From Hyphomicrobiales bacterium (GTDB taxonomy: Bacteria > Pseudomonadota > Alphaproteobacteria > Rhizobiales > Rhizobiaceae), in NCBI GenBank assembly GCA_900472675.1, contig UCJA01000005.1, positions 250,848 to 314,847 of the forward strand: 64,000 nt of DNA, given 5' to 3'. The notes below the pieces were generated by a model, which saw nothing but the letters and a program-made list of their open reading frames with translations, was not told where the DNA came from and made no database searches. Shown one piece after another: positions 25,946 through 34,676 of this stretch. The translations under genes were made by a program, and so were the position numbers. The number at the start of each line of letters is the position of its first letter. The first letter of the stretch is position 1.

Positions 25946-26368
25946 ATGCCCTTCGAGAAACCCGCCGAGCCTGTCTTCACGCCAGAGACGGGCGCCTTGC
26001 GATCCGCCCCCCTGGTCGGCCCGCCGCAACTGCCGGCAAGCCTGCCGCTCAAGACCGCCTGCCGCATCGTGCGCCAGATGACCGCCGAACTGGTGATGCT
26101 TCTGGGCGACCGGATCCTTTTGCGACGCGACCGCCGCCGCTTTGCCTGCCACGTGCGCCAGATTGCCATGTATGTCTGCCACGTCTCGCTGCAGGTGTCG
26201 CTCAGCGATATCGGACAGGCTTTCGGGCGCGACCGGACCACCGTCGGCCACGCCTGCCATGTGGTGGAAGACCGTCGCGACGATCCGGCCTTCGACGATT
26301 TCGTCTCCACCGTCGAGCGTCTTGTCTCCACCGTCTTCGGCCTGGCCGAGGTGCCGGCCTATGAGTGA
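25946..26368 (+). CDS. gafY: GafY-like GTA activator (DnaA domain IV-like HTH)
   Basis: 140 aa with a helix-turn-helix like the DNA-binding domain of DnaA: RQIAMYVCHVSLQVSLSDIGQAFGRDRTTVGHACHVVEDRRDD matches the DnaA signature region (A-M-Y-x-n-S-x-x-x-I-G-x-x-F-G-x-R-D-x-T-T-V). The AAA+ domain of DnaA is absent. The next gene encodes a DUF6456 protein. This pair corresponds to GafY/GafZ of Caulobacter, the split form of Rhodobacter GafA, which activates GTA transcription. GAGGAG precedes ATG 25946 by 6 nt. It overlaps gafZ by 8 nt. A motif shared with the GTA promoter lies upstream. Assignment is from motif and gene order, without a database search. Confidence 0.75.
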   Translation: MPFEKPAEPVFTPETGALRSAPLVGPPQLPASLPLKTACRIVRQMTAELVMLLGDRILLRRDRRRFACHVRQIAMYVCHVSLQVSLSDIGQAFGRDRTTVGHACHVVEDRRDDPAFDDFVSTVERLVSTVFGLAEVPAYE

Positions 26369-27194
26369 GCCGAAGCGAACGGTGAAATCGAAGGGAAAGT
26401 TGGAGGAGAGCAGGACGCAGCGGCGGCTGCTCCTGCGCCTGATCCGCCAGCTGCTGCACGGTCCCTGCCGGACGGTGGCCGGGGAGAGCGGGATCGAGGT
26501 CATCGGGAGCGAAACCCGTGTCTACCCGGAGGCACTGCTGCGCGAAGCACGCTCGCTCGGCCTTGTCGCCTGGACAGGTGCCACGATCGCCGCCACCGCC
26601 TCTGCAGCAACCCATCTGCGCCGCGCCCTGGTGGAGACAGAGGATGCCTTTGCCGACCAGCACCGCGAGGTGGTGGAGACGCAGGTGGAGGTGGAAACCG
26701 TCCGCCAGACGGCCCGTCGCAATCTCGCCGAATCACCGCTTGGCGCGATCGGGCGCCTGAAGGACCGCGACGGGCAGCCCTTCCTGCCGCAGGACGCCGT
26801 GGACGCGGGCGAGCGGCTGCTGGCGGACTTTAACCGGGGTCAGCTCCAGCCGCGCATCACCGCCTCCTGGGAGCCGCGGCTGGCCGGCAAGGGCGAGGGT
26901 CGCCGCAGCGCCGGCGGGCAGGAGATCGCCGATAGCGCCATGGCAGCAAGGCTGCGCGTCTCCCGGGCCATGGATGCCATGGGGCCGGAACTGGCAGGCG
27001 TTGCGCTGGATGTCTGCTGCTTTGGCAAGGGGCTCGAACTGGTGGAGCGGGAAAGGCAGTGGCCGGCGCGCTCCGCCAAGCTGATGCTGCGCACAGCCCT
27101 CCTGGCGCTTGCCCGCCATTACGCACCGCCGCCGGTCCGCCAGGCCGGTCGTGCCCACCATTGGGGCGCGGAGGACTATCGGCCGGAGCTGTGA
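26361..27194 (+). CDS. gafZ: GafZ-like GTA activator (DUF6456 domain)
   Basis: 277 aa. Start at ATG 26361 within the end of gafY (ATGAGTGA overlap). The N-terminal part is a helical segment of about 90 aa (RRLLLRLIRQLLHGPCR, then ALLREARSLGLV, winged-helix-like). The C-terminal DUF6456 domain begins at NLAESPLGAIGRLKDRDGQPFLPQDAVDAGERLLADFNRGQL and ends DVCCFGKGLELVERERQWPARSAKLMLRTALLALARHY. In Rhodobacter GafA the equivalent region contacts RNA polymerase omega, and in Caulobacter GafZ partners GafY to activate the GTA operon and allow read-through. The GTA genes of this genome start 31 kb downstream at 58.8 kb. Confidence 0.75.
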   Translation: MSEPKRTVKSKGKLEESRTQRRLLLRLIRQLLHGPCRTVAGESGIEVIGSETRVYPEALLREARSLGLVAWTGATIAATASAATHLRRALVETEDAFADQHREVVETQVEVETVRQTARRNLAESPLGAIGRLKDRDGQPFLPQDAVDAGERLLADFNRGQLQPRITASWEPRLAGKGEGRRSAGGQEIADSAMAARLRVSRAMDAMGPELAGVALDVCCFGKGLELVERERQWPARSAKLMLRTALLALARHYAPPPVRQAGRAHHWGAEDYRPEL

Positions 27195-27200
27195 CCAAGA

Positions 27201-27620
27201 TCAGGCGGCGCGGCGCATCGCCTCGTCGCGGATCCGCTTCACCATCGAGCGCAGGCCGTTTGCCCGCTGCGAAGACAGGTGCTCCACCAGGCCGATGCGG
27301 TTAAAGATCTCGATCGCATTGGTCGCGGCAATCTCGGATGCATGCTTGCCCGAATAGGCGGCGAGCACGATCGCCACCAGGCCGCGCACGATATGCGCAT
27401 CCGAATCGCCGTCGAAGGTCATCACCGGGTCGCTGCCCTGGTCCGCCGCGTGGCTGACCACCCAGACCTGGCTGGCGCAGCCCTGGACCTTGTTTTCGGC
27501 CGTCTTGTCGGCGTCAGGCAGGTCCGGCATCTGCTTGCCAAGCTCGATCACATAGCGGTAGCGGTCTTCCCATTCGTCGAGATAGGCAAAATCGTCGAGG
27601 ATCTTTTCGAGGCTGGCCAT
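27201..27620 (-). CDS. sufE: SufE-type cysteine desulfurase activator
   Basis: 139 aa. SufE accepts sulfane sulfur from SufS for Fe-S cluster assembly. The acceptor Cys lies in KVQGCASQVW (Cys48), preceded by the family N-terminus LEKILDDFAYLDEWEDRYRYVIELGK and followed by HIVRGLVAIVLAAYSGK and GLVEHLSSQRANGLRSMVKRI. GGAG lies 6 nt before ATG 27620; an open frame upstream is not part of the fold. It is convergent with gafZ, with 6 bp between the stops. The rest of the suf operon is not here. Confidence 0.93.
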   Translation of the reverse strand: MASLEKILDDFAYLDEWEDRYRYVIELGKQMPDLPDADKTAENKVQGCASQVWVVSHAADQGSDPVMTFDGDSDAHIVRGLVAIVLAAYSGKHASEIAATNAIEIFNRIGLVEHLSSQRANGLRSMVKRIRDEAMRRAA

Positions 27621-27776
27621 GCGTGCTCCACTGTCGTGAGGGCAGATATAGGCATTCTCGACTAAGGATAAAGAGAAAAGAGCCGCCGGGGCGGTGCGGC
27701 GAACCGCCTCCACGTCGTTGCGGGCGGCTGCCTGGCGTGCCAGACTAGGGGCCGCATGACACGGCAAGGAGCCATC

Positions 27777-28361
27777 GTGGTTACCGTTCTCGGCCTGCAT
27801 GGCTCATCCGGGCGACCGGCCAGTATAAGCAGCATCATCGACGCTCTAGATCTGCAGGCGGAGGTCCACTGTCCGCAAGGTCGGTTTGCCGATGGCACGG
27901 GATTCACCTTCTTCCGGCGCAATCCAGATTTCAGCATTCCGCAAGAGCTGCTGCTGGAACTGGCACGCGAGAGCTTTGCCCCTGACGGCTTTGCAGGCCT
28001 TCAGGATGAGGAGCCTTTGGCTCTGGTGGGGTATTCCAGCGGCGCCGTCTTTGCCACTGCCCAATTGGCCGTTGCCCCGCAGCGCATCGCCGGGGCTATC
28101 CTCCTGCGTCCGCAGGTGCTGGCCGAGGATTTCCTCTTCCCGGCCTTGAACGGAGCGCCCGTTCTCCTCCTGTCCGGCCTTCGCGACCCCAGGCGCAAGC
28201 CGCATCACGCGACGATGCTTGCCGCACAACTGCAAAAGGCTGGAGCGCGGGTCACCCACCACGCCCTCGACACGGGTCATGAACCGGCGCCGGAGGACGT
28301 GTCGCTGGCGCGCGCCTGGATCGCCGATCATCTGCCGCAGTTGCTGAGCCCGCAGCCCTGA
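27777..28361 (+). CDS. Alpha/beta hydrolase (carboxylesterase/phospholipase type)
   Basis: About 194 aa. It has the serine-hydrolase motif GYSSG, an LHGSSG oxyanion segment near the N-terminus, Asp in LSGLRDPRR and His in DTGHEPAP, the order seen in the small dienelactone-hydrolase/YpfH-type esterases. The GTG at 27777 has AAGGAG 5 nt upstream and places the first strand (VTVLGLHG) correctly; an ATG at 27756 has no ribosome site. The substrate is unknown. It is divergent from sufE and convergent with the DUF5330 gene. Confidence 0.83.
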   Translation: MVTVLGLHGSSGRPASISSIIDALDLQAEVHCPQGRFADGTGFTFFRRNPDFSIPQELLLELARESFAPDGFAGLQDEEPLALVGYSSGAVFATAQLAVAPQRIAGAILLRPQVLAEDFLFPALNGAPVLLLSGLRDPRRKPHHATMLAAQLQKAGARVTHHALDTGHEPAPEDVSLARAWIADHLPQLLSPQP

Positions 28362-28393
28362 CCGCTCGGACGTAGGCACAGCTTAGGAACCCG

Positions 28394-28430
28394 CAAAAAA
28401 AGCGCCGTGAGGGGTTCATTCCTCACGGCG
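28394..28430 (-). terminator. Rho-independent terminator (minus strand)
   Basis: CGCCGTGAGG (28403-28412) and CCTCACGGCG (28421-28430) form a 10-bp stem. On the minus strand it is followed by seven T (28401-28395). It ends the DUF5330 transcript, whose stop is at 28523. Confidence 0.88.
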
Positions 28431-28522
28431 TCAGCAAAGGCTGCAGTTGAACAGGCAGTCAGGCGCCGGAACCAATGGCTGGAAAGCCGGCGCAAGGGGT
28501 TGAAAGGGAAGGGTGCCGCAGG

Positions 28523-28942
28523 TCAGTGATTGGCGGGGCGACGCTGCGGCAAAGGCACGGTGCCGGTAAATACGGGGTCCGAGACGGGCGTGGCAGAGGC
28601 CATGGCCTTGGCCGGAAAGGGGGCGGGATCGGGGTCGGAACGCTCGGCCATGGCAGGCTCCTGGTCGCCGAACTGCTTGTCGAGCAGCTCGAAGGCAACG
28701 CGGGCGCCTTCAGTGGCGCGCACACCAAGGGCTGCAAATGTCTCGGAACCCTTTTCGCAGACTTCGGGCCTCTCGCCGCAGATGGCGCTCAAATACTGGT
28801 AGGCCTGCGTTGCGGCGGTGACCGCATCACCCATCTGGAATGACTTGGTGCCTTCGATCTCCGTCGCTGGCTTGCTGCTGAAATAGGAGAGCACCACCAG
28901 CACGGCTGCAAAGAACACGCTTCCCTTGATCAGAAACCACAT
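28523..28942 (-). CDS. DUF5330 family membrane-anchored protein
   Basis: 139 aa. It has an N-terminal transmembrane anchor (MWFLIKGSVFFAAVLVVLSYF), then a periplasmic helical domain with FQMGDAVTAATQAYQYLSAICGERPEVCEKG (two Cys, probable disulphide) and a proline-rich C-terminus. This matches the rhizobial DUF5330 family, whose function is unknown. ATG 28942 opens the hydrophobic anchor directly; the longer frame upstream lacks similarity. It has its own terminator at 28394-28430. Confidence 0.8.
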   Translation of the reverse strand: MWFLIKGSVFFAAVLVVLSYFSSKPATEIEGTKSFQMGDAVTAATQAYQYLSAICGERPEVCEKGSETFAALGVRATEGARVAFELLDKQFGDQEPAMAERSDPDPAPFPAKAMASATPVSDPVFTGTVPLPQRRPANH

Positions 28943-29378
28943 CGCCCTGTCCACCTGTCTTGCCCAAAGCTCATGCTCGGGTCGCCGGTCTCTCCCGGTC
29001 TTGGCAGCAACTCTAGTCCCCGGAAGACAACACGCCTTTGACCGGTTCATTCGGATAAGCGGCAAATTTGCTTAAAATGCCGACGATCGCCTTCCGCTCA
29101 TCCTTTTCCCACAACTTTCGGTCGAAGTTTAAGCACTACGGTTAAGCATAAATGCGGCAGCCGCCCGTAAGTGCCACGCTTTTGCGGCCTTCTTCGCCCA
29201 AATGGTTAACGCGCATCGGAAAATGAAGGCAAATCCGCCGCTTACGCCCTGTTAACCACGACCGGAATTGCCCCGGCCTGCCTGTTCCAAACCGGGATAA
29301 ACCCACGTTTTGCGGCCTCTCGCATCCCTCTCTTTTATCCTTTCCTTAAGTCGCCGAGACCTATTGTCGGGGTCAGAG
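28943..29378. other. Intergenic region between DUF5330 gene and divJ
   Basis: 436 bp without a convincing gene. It is richer in A and T than its surroundings and holds several TTAA words (near 29129-29145, 29203 and 29251), but none forms a TTAA-N7-TTAA CtrA box. It presumably carries the promoters of the two divergent genes. Confidence 0.5.
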
Positions 29379-30941
29379 ATGAGTTCTGCGTCAGGGTTTT
29401 GTGTGAGCGTATTGAGTAACATTGCTGGGGTAGCGGTGCTGTTCGTCGACAAGACGTCGGCCCGCTGGCTGTCCCGCCTGGGAAACAACCAGGCGGCGCG
29501 TGCCGGCGATATCGCCGTGCTGCGGCGTCTCTTCTTCTCGGGCGCGCTCGCCTTCCTCCTGGTGCCGCTCGTGCTGACCCTGGTCTTGACCCCGGCGCTT
29601 GCACTGCCGGTCGGTGCAGCCCTGGTGGCGGCCCTCTTCCTGATGCTTGCAGCGCTCGCCTTCCTGCTGCCGGTCCATAATCTTCCGCCGCAGGCCCAGC
29701 CCGCCGGCGACGACCTCGCCTTCGAGGTCTGCCCGGGCCTATCCCTGATGCTCGATCCGCAGGGCCTCGTCGAAAAGATCGGCGGCCGCGATCGCAACGC
29801 CTTTCCCGTGATGCTGCGCGAAGGCGCCGGCCAGACGCTCGCCGAACTCGTCCATGTCTCGGATCGCATCGCGCTGGTTCAGGCGGTCGATCTGCTGCGC
29901 CAGGGTCAGTCTGGAACCACGGTCGATATCCGCATCGAACGGCCGCTGTCGGCTTCGGCCGGGCGTCAGTTCCTGCATGTCCGGCTGGATCTTGCCGCCA
30001 TCCGCAACACCGACGGCGAACTCGCCCAGATCTTTGCCCAGGCCCGCGACTGGACCGAGGAAGAGATGCTACGCGTCGAGGCAGAAAGCCGCACCGCCGA
30101 AGCCCATTCCGCCCATGAAGCCAAGTCGCGCTTCCTGGCCGCCGTCAGCCATGAGCTTCGCACCCCGCTCAATGCCATCCTCGGCTTCTCCGACGTGCTG
30201 GCCGGCGAATACTTCGGCAAGCTCGCCAACGACCGCCAGCGCGAATACGTCGGCCTCATCCGCCAGTCCGGCGGCCATCTCCTGTCCGTGGTCAACACCA
30301 TGCTCGACATGTCGAAGATTGAGACCGGCCGCTACGAACTGCTCGCCGAACCCTTCCCGATCGCCGAAGCCATGGAAACCTGCCGCGCCATGCTGGATCT
30401 CTCCGCGCGCGAAAAGGGCGTGGCGCTCACCACGCGCGCCTCGCGCACGATAGGCGAAGTGGTGGCCGATCGCCGCGCCATGCAGCAGGTGCTGATCAAC
30501 CTTGCCGGCAATGCCATCAAGTTCACCAAGGCCGGTGGCATCGTCTCGATCGATGCCAGCATCGAGGCCGGAGAACTGGTGATCTCGGTGAGCGATACCG
30601 GCATCGGCATTGCCGAAGACAAGCTCGCCATGATCGGCCAGCCCTTCATGCAGGTACAGAATGATTACACCCGCCACTACGAAGGCACGGGCCTTGGCCT
30701 GTCGCTGGTCAAGGGCCTGGTGGCGCTGCACGGCGGCCGCTTCCAGATCGCCAGCCGGCCTGGGGAGGGGACAATTGTCACGATCTCATTGCCCGCGGAC
30801 GGTTCGGGTGTTTATAACGACGAGGACGACACCGCCGGCGAGATGGTGGAGTTTCCGCCGCGGCTGAAGCCCATCCGTCAGCCGATCCAACTGGACCAAC
30901 GGGAATTTACAGATGAACGGGCGGAAGCAAAAATCGCCTGA
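29379..30941 (+). CDS. divJ: DivJ-like sensor histidine kinase
   Basis: 520 aa. Two or three N-terminal transmembrane helices (FFSGALAFLLVPLVLTLVL, VGAALVAALFLMLAALAFLL) are followed by a PAS-like region, then the HisKA domain with the phospho-acceptor in AAVSHELRTPLN (His258) and an HATPase_c domain with N box (LINLAGNAIKFT), G1 (SVSDTGIGIAED) and G2 (HYEGTGLGLSLV). It resembles the DivJ/PleC kinases of the DivK-CtrA cell-cycle pathway, and its position close to a Ros/MucR gene agrees with my recollection of Agrobacterium. The ATG at 29379 has only a weak ribosome site. It overlaps the next gene by 29 nt. Confidence 0.75.
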   Translation: MSSASGFCVSVLSNIAGVAVLFVDKTSARWLSRLGNNQAARAGDIAVLRRLFFSGALAFLLVPLVLTLVLTPALALPVGAALVAALFLMLAALAFLLPVHNLPPQAQPAGDDLAFEVCPGLSLMLDPQGLVEKIGGRDRNAFPVMLREGAGQTLAELVHVSDRIALVQAVDLLRQGQSGTTVDIRIERPLSASAGRQFLHVRLDLAAIRNTDGELAQIFAQARDWTEEEMLRVEAESRTAEAHSAHEAKSRFLAAVSHELRTPLNAILGFSDVLAGEYFGKLANDRQREYVGLIRQSGGHLLSVVNTMLDMSKIETGRYELLAEPFPIAEAMETCRAMLDLSAREKGVALTTRASRTIGEVVADRRAMQQVLINLAGNAIKFTKAGGIVSIDASIEAGELVISVSDTGIGIAEDKLAMIGQPFMQVQNDYTRHYEGTGLGLSLVKGLVALHGGRFQIASRPGEGTIVTISLPADGSGVYNDEDDTAGEMVEFPPRLKPIRQPIQLDQREFTDERAEAKIA

Positions 30942-32085
30942 TCCCAGGCGAACGGGCAAGAAGCAGCCCGCCCGCCAGCCGGGCTTGCCGCTGCGCCTCC
31001 TGTCGGGGGCGGGCGGACTTGTTGCGCGCAATCCCAAGCCGCTGATCGGCGTTGCAGGCTTTGCGGTGCTGTTCTCCTTCGTGGCCGCCAATGCGCTGTG
31101 GTACCAGCCGACCGGCCATCCGGCACCTTTCCTAGCCACCCGCGATCCGGATGATCCGAACCGCATTGCCGGCTACCAGCCGCCGCGCCACACGGCACCG
31201 GGCGACGTCACCACCTTCCGCATCGAGCGGGCACCGGAGCCTGAGGACACGCCTCATCAGGTCACGCAGGAAGCGCCCGCGCCGGCAGCGCCCCAGACGG
31301 CGGCAAAGCCGGCAGGCACACCGTCTGCCGCACCTTTCCCTTCCCATGCCGGCACGCCGCCGCAGCCTTCACAACCCATGCCGGCCGCCCCGCCGCAGAT
31401 GGAGGCCACCCGCCCGCTGATTGCCGACGTGCAGCGTGAGCTCGCCCGCCGCGGCCTCTATGAGGGCGTGGAAGATGGCGTAATGGGCTCGCGCACCGCA
31501 GCCGCGATCACCGCCTTCCAGCGCGGCGCAGGCCTGCCGCAGACGGGCGAGGTCAGCCCGGAGCTACTCGGTTTCCTGAAGGCTCCGGCGTCCGATCCGG
31601 CCGCTGCGGAGCGCGCCGAAGCGCGGCCGCAGCAGGTGGCAGCACCCCTGCCAAAGCCCACCCGCACCCAGCAGACCGCATCACGGACGGCCGCCGCTAC
31701 ACCGGCGCCTGCCTCGTCCGCCGCGCGCAACGCGGCCTCGGCACGTCCCATGGAAAACATCGGCCTGCATGGCGATGATCCGGTGGCCGCCGCGATCCGC
31801 TCTTCCAACCGCAGCCCCATGATGACGCCGCCTGCCGATATCCCGACCGGCAGCGCTCGTCCTGTGCGCCCCGTGGCACCCGGACCGGCCGGCGCCACGC
31901 AACTCGTCCTGCAGATCCAGAAGGGCCTTGCCAATATCGCCTATACGGATGTGGAGACCGATGGTCTCGCCGGGGCCCAGACACGGGCAGCCATCCGCCG
32001 CTTCGAGAAGCACTACCGGCTTCCGGAAACGGGCGAACCCAATGAAGCAGTCCTGAAGAAATTGAAGGCGATCGGCGCGCTCTAA
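30913..32085 (+). CDS. Membrane-anchored protein with two peptidoglycan-binding domains
   Basis: 390 aa. It has a basic cytosolic N-terminus, one transmembrane helix (KPLIGVAGFAVLFSFVAANALWY), a long Pro/Ala-rich periplasmic linker, and two PG_binding_1 domains: DVQRELARRGLYEGVEDGVMGSRTAAAITAFQR around 176-210 and LQIQKGLANIAYTDVETDGLAGAQTRAAIRRFEKHY around 335-375. It overlaps the end of divJ by 29 nt, so the two are translationally linked, which suggests a link between cell-pole/cell-cycle signalling and the wall. No catalytic domain is present. Confidence 0.87.
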   Translation: MNGRKQKSPDPRRTGKKQPARQPGLPLRLLSGAGGLVARNPKPLIGVAGFAVLFSFVAANALWYQPTGHPAPFLATRDPDDPNRIAGYQPPRHTAPGDVTTFRIERAPEPEDTPHQVTQEAPAPAAPQTAAKPAGTPSAAPFPSHAGTPPQPSQPMPAAPPQMEATRPLIADVQRELARRGLYEGVEDGVMGSRTAAAITAFQRGAGLPQTGEVSPELLGFLKAPASDPAAAERAEARPQQVAAPLPKPTRTQQTASRTAAATPAPASSAARNAASARPMENIGLHGDDPVAAAIRSSNRSPMMTPPADIPTGSARPVRPVAPGPAGATQLVLQIQKGLANIAYTDVETDGLAGAQTRAAIRRFEKHYRLPETGEPNEAVLKKLKAIGAL

Positions 32086-32195
32086 AGGCTCGACCCTGAA
32101 AGGGGAGCGGGCGGCGCTAAGCAAACCCTAAAGGGCAGACTGCGCCCGGCGCCGGGCCGCAGGGGCCGTGGCATCCGGGCGCAAGCCGTCGTCGC

Positions 32196-32363
32196 TTAGA
32201 AAACGGCGAGATACTTCAGCATCGAGATGATACCGATGATGATGATGATAAGCTGGACGATCTGCTTGGCGCGACCATCGATCGGCAGGCGCGCGACGAG
32301 ATAGAGAACCAGTACGATTACCAGGAAGGTGATTAGAATGCTGATCAGCACGGAAGAACCCAA
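32196..32363 (-). CDS. Small two-helix membrane protein (Thivi_2564-like)
   Basis: 55 aa from a TTG at 32363 with AAGGAG 8-9 nt upstream: MGSSVLISILITFLVIVLVL, a short loop with LPIDGRAKQIVQ, then LIIIIIGIISMLKYLAVF. It resembles the Thivi_2564 family of tiny membrane proteins, of unknown function. An open frame continues upstream to 32576 but without a ribosome site or similarity. It converges with the peptidoglycan-binding protein gene; a GC-rich palindrome around 32138-32161 may serve as a bidirectional end. Confidence 0.65.
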   Translation of the reverse strand: MGSSVLISILITFLVIVLVLYLVARLPIDGRAKQIVQLIIIIIGIISMLKYLAVF

Positions 32364-32594
32364 AGCCCCAACTCCTTTTATGACAACGCCTTGACGGCAA
32401 TACGGCGTAACTATGGAGAGGCGGCGGAAAGGAAAGGGTCGCATTCGCGCCAATACGCGTTTTTTCGCATATTCGAAGCCTTTTGCCGGGCTTTCGTGGC
32501 CAAAATGCCCCGGATTCGCACGCCGGCTCTGGAAAATCGACGTGGCACCGCCGTTGCCTTTGCCGCTTTCCGCCAAAACAGGGTAAGACGAGCC

Positions 32595-32942
32595 ATGCGT
32601 CTCAGATCCGATCTTGTCGTCTCCGCCCTGACCCGCCGCGTCTTTTCAGCGGGCGGTTTCGCGGCTGTCGAGCACAAGGGGGCCGATGCGGCAGGCGCGA
32701 TCTTCATCCGCCATCGCCTGCGCGACGGGCTGGAAACCCTCTACGGCCCGGCACCCCAAAACTTCTTCGCGGAAGAGGACGACGGCGATCGCCGGTTCGA
32801 ACTGCGGCTGAGGGCGGCAGAACCGGAAGCGGTGGCCGACCTCATGGCGCGGGAGCGCCGCTTCGATCCGGACCTCTGGCTGCTGGAGCTGGAAACGGAC
32901 ACGGTCGACGGCCTGTTTCCGGTGGTCGACACCCAAGCCTGA
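32595..32942 (+). CDS. DUF1491 family protein
   Basis: 115 aa, matching the alphaproteobacterial DUF1491 pattern: RLRSDLVVSALTRRVFSAGGFAAVEHKGADAAGAIFI, YGPAPQNFFAEEDDGDRRF, and the RRFDPDLWLLELE end. It is soluble, with no known function. It starts at ATG 32595 just before the conserved first strand. It converges with the DUF2336 gene, with 31 bp between the stops. Confidence 0.85.
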   Translation: MRLRSDLVVSALTRRVFSAGGFAAVEHKGADAAGAIFIRHRLRDGLETLYGPAPQNFFAEEDDGDRRFELRLRAAEPEAVADLMARERRFDPDLWLLELETDTVDGLFPVVDTQA

Positions 32943-32973
32943 TCCAGGCCTCGGTCGGCGTGATCTGCCAAAG

Positions 32974-34041
32974 TCAGCGGCGCCGCACGCCAACGATGCT
33001 GCGCCGGACGCTGGCGGAGGTACGCAGCGGCATCTCGACCTCCTCTACGACCGGATGCGCCTGCGGCATGTCCTGATCCGCAACGGCGGGCGTCGCCGCC
33101 TGGCCGCGCTGCGGGTCCGCATAGGTGTAGCGGTCGGCCCGGCGCCAGGCCTCCACGCGTTTGCCGCAGGTCTCGGTGTCCAAAAGGTCCCACAGCGCCT
33201 CGGCTGCAGTCTCGGCACCGGTTCCGGTCAGCGGCGCATACGAGAGGTGGCTGTAGAGCCGCTCGAGAATGAACAGCGCATCCGCTTCCTCCACAAATAA
33301 GCCCTTCAGCGTCGCGGCGAGCTGCTGGCCAGAAATGTCGAGCATGATGCGCTCGGCAAGCCAGCGGCTGGCGGACAGGCTATCGGCAAGCACGCCGGCA
33401 AACAGGCCCGCATCGCGGGTGCGGGCAAACCGCACCAGGAGGGCCACCTGGATGGTGGAGATCGTTCGAAGCCCGAGCCGGTCGTTCTCGGCCCGCTCCA
33501 TATGACCGGCCATCAGCTTGATCCGGTGGCGCAGGTGCTCCTCCCGCATCAGCCGCTCTGCCTCGCGTGCCTCTTCCAGCGCCTGCGCCGTGTCGTCGGG
33601 CGTGACCTCCGGTTCGGGGCGCCGTGCGGGGCGCTCATAGCGCAGGGCGACAAGCGCATCCACCACGGTCGGCGGCAGCGAGGCACGGCGGGCGATCGCA
33701 TGGGCGTGGTCGACGCCCTGCGTGCGGGCAATCGCGATCAGCGCCTCGTTGGAAAGGCAGGGGGAGGCGATCAGGAAGGGAGCGGCGACAGCGATCGGCT
33801 GGCTGGCGATGAAGAAGGCGACCGGCGGCGGCACGTTTTGCGATTGCGACAGGGCCGCCACGGCATCGCGGCGCGCGGCGTCCGAGGAGGCCGTAAACAG
33901 CGGCGCAAACAGCTCGGCGAATTGTCGAAGCTCCGACCGCGACGGATGCGGCAGGCTCTCGAAACTCGTGACTGTGGCCATCAGCACCACATCCTTCTTG
34001 CGCATGGCCTGCGGCCTCTCAAGCTCTCGAAAATCGTTCAT
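32974..34041 (-). CDS. DUF2336 domain-containing protein
   Basis: 355 aa, largely helical HEAT-like repeats (RRDAVAALSQSQNVPPPVAFFIASQPIAVAAPFLIASP is one clear unit), as in rhizobial DUF2336 proteins, which are soluble and of unknown function. It ends with a basic segment (RRSIVGVRRR). The start is uncertain: ATG 34041, 34005 (GAGAGG upstream) and 33981 (AAGGAT upstream) are all in frame, and the conserved part begins near 33960. It is not in an operon. Confidence 0.8.
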   Translation of the reverse strand: MNDFRELERPQAMRKKDVVLMATVTSFESLPHPSRSELRQFAELFAPLFTASSDAARRDAVAALSQSQNVPPPVAFFIASQPIAVAAPFLIASPCLSNEALIAIARTQGVDHAHAIARRASLPPTVVDALVALRYERPARRPEPEVTPDDTAQALEEAREAERLMREEHLRHRIKLMAGHMERAENDRLGLRTISTIQVALLVRFARTRDAGLFAGVLADSLSASRWLAERIMLDISGQQLAATLKGLFVEEADALFILERLYSHLSYAPLTGTGAETAAEALWDLLDTETCGKRVEAWRRADRYTYADPQRGQAATPAVADQDMPQAHPVVEEVEMPLRTSASVRRSIVGVRRR

Positions 34042-34676
34042 CCGGCAATCTCACAGAACGCAAAACAACTTGGAGGTGCCGCAAAGCGACCGGCGGACAA
34101 TGAGGCCTGCCGGGACTTTGCATCTGACCTTTGCCTGGGGAAACTCCCGGTGGCGGAGCCTTATGGAAGAGCCTTCCGGGTCTGCCGCAGGTCCAGCCTT
34201 GGTTTAACCCTATGCTAACGTCCGGAGGGTTAATGCTTGGTGAAAACGTGCCGTCTTGAGACGCCCCTCATTTCTGGGGAGAGGCCTCGCATTCGTCAGG
34301 ACGGCGTGGCAAAGCCCCGGCTGAGCCTGGAGACTGCAGCCCTTGCGGGTCTGCATGCCGATGCCAGATTGCATCAGTGGCAAGTATTATATTAGCCTTA
34401 GTGAATTGTTAACTCTGGTCTGGCTCAATCGATGGTGACCGGTGCGTATCTTGCCGGTTTGTTCCGTTCCGGATGGTGTCGCGGCAGGCGCCATCCGGAC
34501 ACGGCCGGGCCAGGCGGGGCCGGTCGGCATGATGTCGCGGCGCGTCACGGTGCGCCGCCGACGAGAAAGACGCGGATGCTCATGGCCGAAACCATGGGGC
34601 GCGTCGGCCCCTTCAAAAGGGCAGGGTGAGATCGTTCCGTCTTCATCCGTCTCGAATTCGTTCAACGGAGGCGAGC
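34042..34676. other. 635-bp intergenic region, no protein gene supported
   Basis: The ORFs crossing this interval lack ribosome sites and protein-like composition. It contains a CtrA-like word with one mismatch (TTAA-N7-CTAA, 34204-34218), a folded-looking stretch at 34340-34370 (GCAGCCC...GGGTCTGC), and an AT-rich promoter-like segment at 34383-34415 (TATTATATTAGCC). A small RNA is possible but unproven. Confidence 0.4.

Noticed and set aside
26142-26360. Upstream extension of the gafZ frame
   Set aside because: It overlaps the gafY HTH coding region in another frame. The ATG at 26361 gives normal coupling and a sensible N-terminus.
29127-29146. TTAA...TTAA pair before divJ as a CtrA box
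   Set aside because: The spacing is 9 nt, not the required 7.
34204-34218. TTAA-N7-CTAA in the 34.0-34.7 kb intergenic region as a CtrA site
   Set aside because: Mismatch in the second half-site, and it is far from either gene start.
34227-34380. Small RNA gene between the DUF2336 gene and the 58-aa gene
   Set aside because: Some folding potential is seen, but no terminator or clear promoter pair could be defined by eye.
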